This document shows positions 8,588-16,862 of a stretch of 41,011 bases of DNA, one piece after another. The DNA lies in assembly GCA_902522825.1 (NCBI GenBank), contig CABYXE010000006.1:1-41011 (forward strand). The letters run 5' to 3'. How positions within the stretch are numbered: the stretch's first letter is position 1; each line of letters opens with the position of its first letter. The stretch comes from an uncultured SAR86 cluster bacterium. Its GTDB lineage: Bacteria > Pseudomonadota > Gammaproteobacteria > Magnimaribacterales > AG-339-G14. The translations under genes were made by a program, and so were the position numbers. Under the pieces are notes generated by a model. That model had not been told where the DNA came from. It worked only from the letters and a program-made list of their open reading frames with translations, and did no database searches.

Positions 8588-9018
8588 ATATCGAAGATAT
8601 AAAAAAACTTTTACCCCATAGATATCCTGCTTTATTAGTCGATAGAGTCGTAGAAATAGAACTAAATAAATATATAAAAGCATATAAAAATATTACAACT
8701 AATGAGCCTCATTTTATTGGTCATTTTCCCGATAAAGAAGTTTTTCCTGGCGTTTTAATTCTAGAGGCTATGGCTCAAGCATCAGGTATTTTGGGTTTTG
8801 CAACGATGAATAAAACTCCTGAAGAAGGATCTATTTATTATTTTGTGGGAGCCGACAATCTAAGATTTAAGAGACCCGTTATTCCTGGCGACAGATTGAT
8901 TTTAGAATCAACCAAGCTATCTGATAAAAAAGGAATATGGAAATTCGAATGCAAAGCATCAGTAGATGAAGAGTTTGTTTGTTCCGCAACAATTCTTTGC
9001 GCTGATAGACCAAAATAA
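8584..9018 (+). CDS. fabZ: 3-hydroxyacyl-ACP dehydratase FabZ
   Basis: Dehydrates beta-hydroxyacyl-ACP in fatty-acid elongation and competes with lipid A synthesis for the hydroxyacyl-ACP pool. The 144-residue hot-dog fold protein shows LLPHRYPALLVDRV, then GHFPD with catalytic His47, and PGVLILEAMAQ with catalytic Glu61. The start is a GTG overlapping the lpxD stop; its TAA shares one base with the lpxA ATG. Both couplings keep the lpxD-fabZ-lpxA trio in fixed ratio. Length is normal. Confidence 0.96.
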   Translation: MNIEDIKKLLPHRYPALLVDRVVEIELNKYIKAYKNITTNEPHFIGHFPDKEVFPGVLILEAMAQASGILGFATMNKTPEEGSIYYFVGADNLRFKRPVIPGDRLILESTKLSDKKGIWKFECKASVDEEFVCSATILCADRPK

Positions 9019-9788
9019 TGATACATAAGCTTGCTTTGATTGACCCAAAAGCAAAAATAGATGAAGGGGTCAATATAGGAGCTTATTCAGTTATCGGCCC
9101 AGAAGTGGAAATAGGAAAAGGTTCAAAAATCCATTCTCACGTTGTTATAGAAGGACCCACAAAAATTGGAAAGCTTAACGAAATATTTCAATTTGCTTCA
9201 GTAGGAGGAGATCCTCAAGATAAGAAATATAAAGGTGAAAAAACTTTTTTAGAAATAGGCAATGAAAATATAATTAGAGAAGGAGTCACTATAAATAGAG
9301 GCACCACTCAGGAAGATTCCTTAACGAAAATAGGATCTAAAAATTTAATAATGGCTTATTGCCATATCGCTCATGACTGTGAAATCGCAGATGAAGTGGT
9401 CCTAGTTAATAATTCTTCTTTGGCGGGGTGTGTAAAAATAGAAAAGGGAGCGATATTGGGAGGATTTACGTTAGTACATCAATTTTGCAAAGTTGGACAA
9501 TATAGTTTTTCTGCAATGGGCAGTTCGGTTGGAAAAGATATTCCAGCTTTTGTAAGAGTTAGTGGAAGTCCTGCTTATCCAAGAGGCCTAAATACAACTG
9601 GAATTCAGAGACTAAATTTAAGCAAGGAAGTATCAGATGCCTTAAAGGAATCTTATAAAATACTTTATTTAAGAAATTTGAAACTTAAAGATGCAATCTC
9701 CGAAATTTCAGAAAAAATGAATGGTATTTCAGAAATACAAACATTGTTGAATTCCTTAACCTCATCAAATAGAGGTATCGTTAGATAA
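9018..9788 (+). CDS. lpxA: UDP-N-acetylglucosamine O-acyltransferase LpxA
   Basis: First step of lipid A synthesis: acylates the 3-OH of UDP-GlcNAc from hydroxyacyl-ACP. The 256-residue protein is a hexapeptide-repeat beta helix followed by a helical C-terminal region. AYCHIAHDC carries the conserved histidines (His119 aligns with the E. coli catalytic His125) and GGFTLVHQFCKVG the later active-site His. The C-terminal block SKEVSDALKESYKILYLRNL is typical of LpxA. It overlaps fabZ by one base and lies 2 bp before lpxB. Confidence 0.97.
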   Translation: MIHKLALIDPKAKIDEGVNIGAYSVIGPEVEIGKGSKIHSHVVIEGPTKIGKLNEIFQFASVGGDPQDKKYKGEKTFLEIGNENIIREGVTINRGTTQEDSLTKIGSKNLIMAYCHIAHDCEIADEVVLVNNSSLAGCVKIEKGAILGGFTLVHQFCKVGQYSFSAMGSSVGKDIPAFVRVSGSPAYPRGLNTTGIQRLNLSKEVSDALKESYKILYLRNLKLKDAISEISEKMNGISEIQTLLNSLTSSNRGIVR

Positions 9789-9790
9789 CT

Positions 9791-10912
9791 GTGAGAAAGA
9801 TTAAAGTTGCTTTTTCAGTTGGCGAAGAATCAGGTGATTTCTTAGGAGCGCAGTTAATAAAAAATTTAAAAAAAAAGTATCCTGATATTAGTTTCATTGG
9901 CTTAGCAGGAAATCAAATGAAGAAAGAGGGGATGAACTCTCTTTTTCCGATTGAAGATTTGTCTGTAATGGGATTAATTGATCCATTAATAAATTTGAGT
10001 AAACTTTTAAAAAGAAGAAAACAACTTATTGATTTAATTTTTAAGGAACAACCTGATTTTTTTATTGGAATTGATAGCCCTTCATTCAATTCAGGAATTG
10101 CAAAAAAAATAAAATCTAAGACCAATATCAAAACAATTCAGTATGTATGTCCTCAATTTTGGGCTTGGAGAAAAGGAAGGGCTAAAAGGTTTAAGACTTA
10201 TCTAGACCATATTTATAGCATTCTTCCTTTTGAAGATGAATTATTAAAGAAGGCTGGAATGTCATCAAATTTCATAGGACACCCTCTTGCAGATCAATTT
10301 GATATAGAACCAGATAAAAAAAGTGCAAAAGAAAAATTACTCCTGTCCGAAGATAAAAAATATATTGCATTATTGCCAGGCAGCAGAAACTCTGAAATAA
10401 ATAACCACCTTAAAATTTTAGAAAATGTTGCAAGAAATTACTCTCAATCAAATCCAAACTATCACTTTCTAATTTCATTAACAAAAGAAAGTTTAATCAA
10501 AGAAGACAGATACCTTAACGAAAAAAATATTACTCTTATGAAGGGCAACACAAGAGAAGTTTTGAAAGCTTGCGATTACGGAGTTATAACATCCGGAACC
10601 GCAACTTTAGAGGCCATGCTTAGTAAGATGCCTTTCTGTACAATTTATAAAAGCAATTCACTTAGTAATTTTATAATTACAAGATTGCTTCTTCAGTTAG
10701 ATTTTATTTCTCTTCCAAATATATTGGCTAATAAAAAGTTAATTCCAGAACTTAGACAAAATAAATTAAAGACTAAAAATATCATTAACGAATTGAATCA
10801 AATGATTAATAAATCTAACGAAGATTTAATAGCTGAGTTTAAAAATTTACATCGTTCTTTGTTAAATGAAGATCAGAATAAATTTACAAATATAATTGAT
10901 AAATTAATTTAA
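9791..10912 (+). CDS. lpxB: Lipid A disaccharide synthase LpxB
   Basis: GT19 glycosyltransferase that joins lipid X and UDP-diacylglucosamine to form the beta-1,6 lipid A disaccharide on the inner face of the membrane. The 373-residue protein shows the family blocks: GEESGDFLGAQLI at the N-terminus, FIGIDSPSFN, QYVCPQFWAWRKGRAKRF, FIGHPLADQ, the LLPGSRNSEI donor-binding loop and TSGTATLEAML. The start is a GTG 2 bp after lpxA; rnhB follows 4 bp later. Together with LpxA and LpxD it covers three of the early Raetz pathway steps; lpxC, lpxH and lpxK are not in this window. Confidence 0.96.
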   Translation: MRKIKVAFSVGEESGDFLGAQLIKNLKKKYPDISFIGLAGNQMKKEGMNSLFPIEDLSVMGLIDPLINLSKLLKRRKQLIDLIFKEQPDFFIGIDSPSFNSGIAKKIKSKTNIKTIQYVCPQFWAWRKGRAKRFKTYLDHIYSILPFEDELLKKAGMSSNFIGHPLADQFDIEPDKKSAKEKLLLSEDKKYIALLPGSRNSEINNHLKILENVARNYSQSNPNYHFLISLTKESLIKEDRYLNEKNITLMKGNTREVLKACDYGVITSGTATLEAMLSKMPFCTIYKSNSLSNFIITRLLLQLDFISLPNILANKKLIPELRQNKLKTKNIINELNQMINKSNEDLIAEFKNLHRSLLNEDQNKFTNIIDKLI

Positions 10913-10916
10913 AATT

Positions 10917-11480
10917 TTGAAAAAACTAATAGTTGGCGTTGATGAGGTTGGAAGGGGTTGCATTGCAGGACCAGTAGTTGCAGCAGCTGTTATTCTTGGA
11001 AAAGCTGAATCATTGCCATTAAAAGACTCAAAGTTATTATCTTCAAAAAAAAGACTTTTTTTATCAAACGAAATAAAAAAAAATTGTATAGAGTTTTCTA
11101 TAGCAGAAATTTCATCAAGTAAAATTGATGAATTAAATATACGTATGGCATCTTTATTAGCAATGAAACATGCCATTAAAAAGTTGAAAAAAAGAAATAT
11201 TGAAATAATTGTCGATGGGATAGATAAAATTGACACTTCATTTCCGTGCAAGGCAATAATTAAAGCGGATAATATTTTTAAAGAAGTAATGGCAGCCTCA
11301 ATAATAGCTAAAGTTTATAGGGATCAAATTATGGAGAATTTAGATAAGAAATATCCTGAATATTTATTTTCTAAACATAAAGGGTATCCTACAAAAGATC
11401 ATTTGCATGCATTAAAAAATTTTGGTTCTATATCAGAGCATAGAAAAACGTTTAGCCCTGTAAAGAAATTAAATGAATAA
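10917..11480 (+). CDS. rnhB: Ribonuclease HII
   Basis: Cleaves RNA in RNA-DNA hybrids and single ribonucleotides in DNA. The 187-residue protein starts with the active-site motif GVDEVGRGCIAGPV (Asp9, Glu10), followed by KDSKLLSSKKR, IVDGIDK with a further Asp and KADNIFKEVMAASIIAKVYRD. The start is a TTG 4 bp after lpxB with no clear Shine-Dalgarno, so expression probably depends on coupling. It overlaps dnaE by 8 bp. The lpxB-rnhB-dnaE order is conserved in gammaproteobacteria. Confidence 0.96.
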   Translation: MKKLIVGVDEVGRGCIAGPVVAAAVILGKAESLPLKDSKLLSSKKRLFLSNEIKKNCIEFSIAEISSSKIDELNIRMASLLAMKHAIKKLKKRNIEIIVDGIDKIDTSFPCKAIIKADNIFKEVMAASIIAKVYRDQIMENLDKKYPEYLFSKHKGYPTKDHLHALKNFGSISEHRKTFSPVKKLNE

Positions 11481-14400
11481 ATTTACCCATCTTAATTTAC
11501 ATTCGGAATACTCCATTCAAGACGGGTTGGTTAGAATAAATGATCTTGCAAATAAAGCCTCAGAGTTAAACTTTGAGAGCTTAGCGATTACAGATATTTC
11601 AAATTTATTTGGATTTATTAAATTTTATAAAGAATTAAGAAAAAAGGGCATAAAGCCTATTTGTGGTTCTGATTTTTCTCTCATGGGAGAAAATTCAAAT
11701 TCTGGAAATCTTCAATTGCTTGTCAAAAATCATAATGGATATAAGAATTTAATACGTTTAATTTCTAAGGCTCACACAAGCGGGAAGGTTAATGGTAATC
11801 CTTATTTATCAATTCAAGACTTAGAAGTTTTTTCTGAGGATCTTTTATTAATTACAGGAGGGATAGATAGTCAAATCGGCCAATCAATTTTGGCAGGAAA
11901 GTTAGATATAGCTTTGAAACAAGTTAAGTATCTAAGAAATATTTATAAAGAAAATTTCTTTCTACAATTAACTCGAACAGGAAAGAATCAAGAAGAACTT
12001 TGCAATCAAGCTCTAATTGAGTTTTCTAACGAATTAGGAATTCCAGTTGTCGCTACTAATCAAGTTAGGTTTTTGGGTAAAGAAGATTTTGAAGCCCATG
12101 AAACTAGAGTATGTATTCAATCTGGACATGTTTTAGGAGATCAAAGAAGACAGAGATTTTATGAAGATTCTCAATACTTTAAATCAACGAAGGAAATGAA
12201 CGAACTTTTTAGTGATATTCCTGAAGCTCTGTCTAATTCTTATGAGATATCTAAAAAATGTAATCTAGAGATTGAAACAGGAATCTATGTTTTGCCAGAT
12301 TTTGAAACACCAACAGAAGCGAGTGAGGCAAATTATTTAAAAGACTTAATACAAAAAGGAATAACAAAAAAACTTGGATTAGATAATCCTTCTCAAATCT
12401 CAGATATTTATAAAGAAAGATTGGACTATGAACTAGGAGTAATTCTAGAGATGGGCTATGAAGGATATTTTCTTATTGTTGCTGATTTTGTAAATTGGGC
12501 TAAACAAAATTCTGTGCCAGTCGGACCAGGCAGAGGGTCTGGAGCAGGTTCTTTAATAGCTTATGCAATTGGTATTACAGGAATAGATCCAATTAAGTAT
12601 GATTTATTATTTGAAAGATTCTTAAACCCAGATCGAATTAGTAATCCGGACTTTGATATAGATTTTTGCAGAGATGGAAGGGAGAAAGTAATCGAATATG
12701 TTACGGAAAAATATGGGAAAGATGCCGTGGCTCAAATATGTACATTTGGAACAATGGCTGCTAGAGCAGTTGTAAGGGATGTAGCAAGAGCACAGGGTAA
12801 GTCTTACGGATTAGCTGACAGACTAGCTAAAATGATTCCCTTTAGTCCAGAGATGACGCTCGAAAAAGCATTAAAGGATAATGCTGATTTAAGAAGAACT
12901 TTAAAAACAGATGAAGATGCATCTGAAATTTTTGATATGGCTAAAAAATTAGAGGGTGTAATAAGGAATGTTGGAAAACATGCTGCAGGAGTTGTCATGG
13001 CTCCTTCTGAAATTAATGATTACTCTCCTTTATATCTTGATGAAACAACGAATACTCTCGCTACACAATTTGATATGAAAGATATTGAATCTGTTGGGCT
13101 ACAAAAATTTGATTTCCTTGGATTAAAAACTCTTACGGTAATAAATAAAGCATTAATAGAGATTAACAAATCAAGAAATAAAATAAATTTAGAACCTATA
13201 GATATAGATTTAATTGATTTGGAAGATAAAGGCACATTTGATTTATTGCAGAAAGGTCTCTCAACAGCTGTATTTCAGTTAGAGTCGAGGGGGATTAAAG
13301 AATACATCGTAAAATTAAAACCGAGCAATTTCGAAGATATTATCGCTTTAGTTGCCCTTTATAGACCTGGGCCTTTAGAAATGAAAATGGTAGATACCTA
13401 TATAAATAGAAAAAAAGGAATTGAAAAGACAAGATATGGAGACGAACACGTAGAAAAAATTCTTAAAAATACTTACGGAGTTATTGTTTATCAAGAACAA
13501 GTTATGCAATTGGCTCAAGAATTTTCAGGATTTACTCTTGGGCAGGCAGATTTGCTTAGAAGGGCAATGGGGAAAAAAATACCGGAAGAAATGGAAAAAC
13601 AAAGACCTGTATTTATAGATGGAGCAATTAAAAAAGGAAAATCATCAAGATTTGCTGAAGGCTTATTCGATCAAATTGAAACATTTGCAGGATATGGTTT
13701 TAATAAGTCCCATTCAGCAGCTTATGCAATGATTTCTTATCAAACTGCTTGGTTGAAATCTCATTATCCCGCCCAATTTATGGCTGCAGCTTTATCTTCT
13801 GAAATGGGAGATGCAGATAAAATTCAACTTTTGCTGGACGATGGTAAAGCTCTCGGATTAAAAATTCTTCCTCCGGATATAAACTTAAGTATTAAAGATT
13901 TTGTAGCTATAGATAATGAAACAATAGTATTTGGTCTTGGAGCCATAAAAGGAGTTGGAGATCCAGCCATAGAAGATATAATTTCAGAAAGATCAAAAAA
14001 AACTTTTCAAAATTTAAATGAATTTGTTTCTAGAGTAGATTTAAAAAAAGTAGATAAAAGGTCTCTAGAGCCTTTAATAAAATCTGGAGCATTAGATAGT
14101 TTTGAAGATGATAGATTTGTAATGTTGAATAAATTAGAAGGCGCTCTAAAATTTGCCCGCCAAAAAATAGAATTAAAAGAAAGCAAGATAGATGATCTGT
14201 TTGGAGAAATTAGCGATTCTATTGAAGTAAAAGATTATAAAATAAAAAATAAATTTGAAGAATACGGAAAAGCAAAGCTTGAATTAACTTCGTTAGGCTT
14301 TTATCTAACTGCTCATCCAATGGACGAGCAAGGTTGGGAAGCAAGAAAAATATCTCCTGAACCTATAACCTCTTTATCAGCCGGAAAACATACACAAAGG

Positions 14401-14928
14401 TGTGCTGGTGTAGTCATAACTCATAAAAAAATTAATACTAGAAGAGGACCACTGGTATTTGCCACTCTTGATGATAAGTCGGACAGAATTGAATTAATTA
14501 TTTCAGGAGATGTTCTAGAAAAGTTTAACCATCAATTAGATAATGAAAAAATAATAGTCGTTGATGGAGAAATTTCAATTGATAATTCTAAAGAAAAAGA
14601 AAATCTTGGTTTAGCAAAAAAAATGAATGTTTCTTCAATGCTTACTTTAGAACAAGCAAGAATGAAGTTTGCTAGAAAGTTGACTATTAGCATTAATAGC
14701 AAGGATACTTCTTTACTAGATAAAAATATAAGGGAGTTAAAATTAATTTCGTCTAATGAAATAGCAGAGGGTTGTCCTGTTGAAATAAAGTATTCTTCAA
14801 ACGAGGTAGATGCTGAGATGGATATAGCAGATAATTTTAAAATTTTATTAAATGATTTTAATTTAAAAAAACTTGTACAAAATTATGGCGAAGAAAACTT
14901 AGATATTAATTATTTCACTAGGCAATAA
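11473..14928 (+). CDS. dnaE: DNA polymerase III alpha subunit
   Basis: Replicative polymerase subunit, 1151 residues (E. coli 1160). The N-terminal PHP domain starts with HLNLHSEYSIQDG. The C-family polymerase core has GPGRGSGAGS from about residue 351, PDFDIDF with catalytic Asp395 and Asp397, and FDFLGLKTLT with the third Asp at 547. VGKHAAGVV, YRPGPLE and GYGFNKSHSAAYA are further family blocks. The C-terminal third has a helix-hairpin region (KRSLEPLIKSGALDSF) and an OB fold (RCAGVVITHKK). It ends with its stop directly against the accA ATG. Two other holoenzyme subunits, holD and holC, are elsewhere in the window. Confidence 0.98.
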   Translation: MNKFTHLNLHSEYSIQDGLVRINDLANKASELNFESLAITDISNLFGFIKFYKELRKKGIKPICGSDFSLMGENSNSGNLQLLVKNHNGYKNLIRLISKAHTSGKVNGNPYLSIQDLEVFSEDLLLITGGIDSQIGQSILAGKLDIALKQVKYLRNIYKENFFLQLTRTGKNQEELCNQALIEFSNELGIPVVATNQVRFLGKEDFEAHETRVCIQSGHVLGDQRRQRFYEDSQYFKSTKEMNELFSDIPEALSNSYEISKKCNLEIETGIYVLPDFETPTEASEANYLKDLIQKGITKKLGLDNPSQISDIYKERLDYELGVILEMGYEGYFLIVADFVNWAKQNSVPVGPGRGSGAGSLIAYAIGITGIDPIKYDLLFERFLNPDRISNPDFDIDFCRDGREKVIEYVTEKYGKDAVAQICTFGTMAARAVVRDVARAQGKSYGLADRLAKMIPFSPEMTLEKALKDNADLRRTLKTDEDASEIFDMAKKLEGVIRNVGKHAAGVVMAPSEINDYSPLYLDETTNTLATQFDMKDIESVGLQKFDFLGLKTLTVINKALIEINKSRNKINLEPIDIDLIDLEDKGTFDLLQKGLSTAVFQLESRGIKEYIVKLKPSNFEDIIALVALYRPGPLEMKMVDTYINRKKGIEKTRYGDEHVEKILKNTYGVIVYQEQVMQLAQEFSGFTLGQADLLRRAMGKKIPEEMEKQRPVFIDGAIKKGKSSRFAEGLFDQIETFAGYGFNKSHSAAYAMISYQTAWLKSHYPAQFMAAALSSEMGDADKIQLLLDDGKALGLKILPPDINLSIKDFVAIDNETIVFGLGAIKGVGDPAIEDIISERSKKTFQNLNEFVSRVDLKKVDKRSLEPLIKSGALDSFEDDRFVMLNKLEGALKFARQKIELKESKIDDLFGEISDSIEVKDYKIKNKFEEYGKAKLELTSLGFYLTAHPMDEQGWEARKISPEPITSLSAGKHTQRCAGVVITHKKINTRRGPLVFATLDDKSDRIELIISGDVLEKFNHQLDNEKIIVVDGEISIDNSKEKENLGLAKKMNVSSMLTLEQARMKFARKLTISINSKDTSLLDKNIRELKLISSNEIAEGCPVEIKYSSNEVDAEMDIADNFKILLNDFNLKKLVQNYGEENLDINYFTRQ

Positions 14929-15876
14929 ATGGCATACACATATTTAGAATTTGAAAAACCTATAAGCGATCTAGAAAATAAGATTGAAAAACTTAGAATT
15001 TCTGGAGATGCTAATAAAGATATAAAATCTGAAATTAGCAAACTTAGCTCTCAAATAGAAAAATTAACAGAAGAGGTTTATTCAAATTTATCAATTTGGC
15101 AAAAAGTGCAAGTAGCTAGACATCCTCATCGCCCTCATTTTTCAGATTACATTGAAAATGTATTTTCTGATTTTGACGAATTACATGGAGATAGAGTTTT
15201 TGGAGAGGATAAAGCAATTATTGGAGGATTGGCAAGATTTAAAAAAAGACCTGTGGTTATCGTCGGGCAAGAAAAAGGAAAATCCACAGAAGATAAAATA
15301 TCTAGAAATTTTGGGATGGCACAACCGGAAGGCTACAGGAAAACAGCTCGTTTAATGAAAATGGCGGAAGATTTTGATCTGCCGTTAATATCCTTTATAG
15401 ATACTCCAGGAGCATATCCAGGAATTGAAAGCGAGGAAAGAGGAATGAGTGAAGCTATTGCTAAAAATCTAAGTCTACTTTCTAACTTAAAAACTCCAGT
15501 TATTGTGATTATAACTGGAGAAGGTGGCTCTGGAGGAGCATTAGCAATAGGCGTAGGAGATCACGTTTGTATGTTGGAGCATTCTATCTATGCTGTAGCA
15601 TCACCAGAGGCTTGCGCTTCAATAGTTTGGAGAGATGGGTCGAAGGCTAAAGATGCAGCAGAAGCCATGAAAGTTGATGCATCTAGTCTCCAAAATTTGG
15701 GTTTAGTAGATCAGGTTATAAAAGAGCCTTTAGGAGGGGCTCATCGAGACTTGAGAGGCGTATCTAATTCTATTTCTCAAGTTATAGAAGAAAAATTATT
15801 AACTTTTGATGAAATAGACATTTCTGATTTATTAGATAAGAGATATGAAAAAATCATGTCCTATGGTTCTATATAA
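14929..15876 (+). CDS. accA: Acetyl-CoA carboxylase carboxyltransferase alpha subunit
   Basis: Alpha half of the carboxyltransferase that makes malonyl-CoA, the first committed step of fatty-acid synthesis; it pairs with AccD, which is not in the window. The 315 residues match E. coli AccA (319). Visible blocks are the N-terminal helical region YLEFEKPISDLENKI, RHPHRPHFSDYI, GDRVFGEDKAI, EKGKSTEDKISRNFGMAQPE, the crotonase-type FIDTPGAYPGIESEERG and ITGEGGSGGALAIGVGD, and SPEACASIVW. The start ATG follows the dnaE stop with no gap. tilS follows after 8 bp. Confidence 0.97.
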   Translation: MAYTYLEFEKPISDLENKIEKLRISGDANKDIKSEISKLSSQIEKLTEEVYSNLSIWQKVQVARHPHRPHFSDYIENVFSDFDELHGDRVFGEDKAIIGGLARFKKRPVVIVGQEKGKSTEDKISRNFGMAQPEGYRKTARLMKMAEDFDLPLISFIDTPGAYPGIESEERGMSEAIAKNLSLLSNLKTPVIVIITGEGGSGGALAIGVGDHVCMLEHSIYAVASPEACASIVWRDGSKAKDAAEAMKVDASSLQNLGLVDQVIKEPLGGAHRDLRGVSNSISQVIEEKLLTFDEIDISDLLDKRYEKIMSYGSI

Positions 15877-15884
15877 GATAAAAG

Positions 15885-16862
15885 TTGAATCCTTTAGAAA
15901 AAAAATTAGAGTCCTTAATAGACAATAAAACAAAAAATTATTTTGTTGCTTTTAGCGGCGGGGTGGATTCAACAGCTCTTCTATACTGTATTAATGAGAC
16001 TTTAAAGCTTGTAGATGGAGTTTCTTTAACTGCTTTGCATATTAATCATAATTACTCTGGCAAATCTTCGGAGTGGAAAAAACATTGTATTGATTTTTGT
16101 AATAAAAGAGATATCAATCTTTTAACTTATGACTTAGATATTTCGCTTATAAAAGGAGCAAGTTTAGAAAATCAACTTAGAGAATTAAGGTATAAAATAT
16201 TTGAAGAAACTCTTAACGCAGGAGGAAAAATTTTTCTAGGTCATCATTTAGATGACAATGTTGAAACACTATTCTTAAGGTTATTCAGAGGAACGGGCCT
16301 TAAGGGAGCTAAATCTATTCCGTTTAGAAGATCCTTAGGAAAAGGTGAACTGGTAAGGCCTTTTTTAGATGTTGCTAAAAAAGATATTGAAGCATATGCG
16401 CAAGAAAAAGAACTTAATTTTATAAATGATGATTCAAATGAGGATATTTCTTTTGATAGAAATTTTATAAGAAAAGAAATCTTACCTTTAGTTGAAAAGA
16501 GATGGCCAAAATATAACTATAATTTAAGTAAATTTATTCAAAATGCTAATGAATCTTATGAGATCGTTTTAAGCCAAACAGAAAAAGATTTTAACTCTGT
16601 TTCCTCTGACAAAAAAAATAAAATAGTTTTATCAAAATTGATTAGCTTTCCTAAAAATAAGCAAAAAAATATTATTATTTATTGGATAGATTCTTTAGGG
16701 TTAAATATTCCAAATACCAAAATCTTGAATGAAATTGTAGAAAAATTTGTTTTTGCTATAAAAGACAAGAATCCTAAATTTATTTGGGGAACCTCAGAAA
16801 AAGAAGGTTCAGTATGTTTGAAAATTAAAAAAGACTTTCTAATCGCTCAATCAATAACCTGA
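15885..16862 (+). CDS. tilS: tRNA(Ile)-lysidine synthase, short form
   Basis: Modifies C34 of the CAU-anticodon isoleucine tRNA to lysidine, so that AUA is read as Ile. The PP-loop ATPase motif SGGVDS is at residues 24-29, followed by ALHINHNYSGKS and GHHLDDNVET, and the FLRLFRGTGLKG and RPFLDVAKKDIEAYA segments of the N-terminal domain; SNEDISFDRNFIRKEILP is also typical. At 325 residues it lacks most of the C-terminal domains of E. coli TilS (about 430). AUA codons (ATA) are very common in this window, so the enzyme should be needed. The start is a TTG; the 3' end overlaps convergent leuA by 12 bp. Confidence 0.93.
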   Translation: MNPLEKKLESLIDNKTKNYFVAFSGGVDSTALLYCINETLKLVDGVSLTALHINHNYSGKSSEWKKHCIDFCNKRDINLLTYDLDISLIKGASLENQLRELRYKIFEETLNAGGKIFLGHHLDDNVETLFLRLFRGTGLKGAKSIPFRRSLGKGELVRPFLDVAKKDIEAYAQEKELNFINDDSNEDISFDRNFIRKEILPLVEKRWPKYNYNLSKFIQNANESYEIVLSQTEKDFNSVSSDKKNKIVLSKLISFPKNKQKNIIIYWIDSLGLNIPNTKILNEIVEKFVFAIKDKNPKFIWGTSEKEGSVCLKIKKDFLIAQSIT

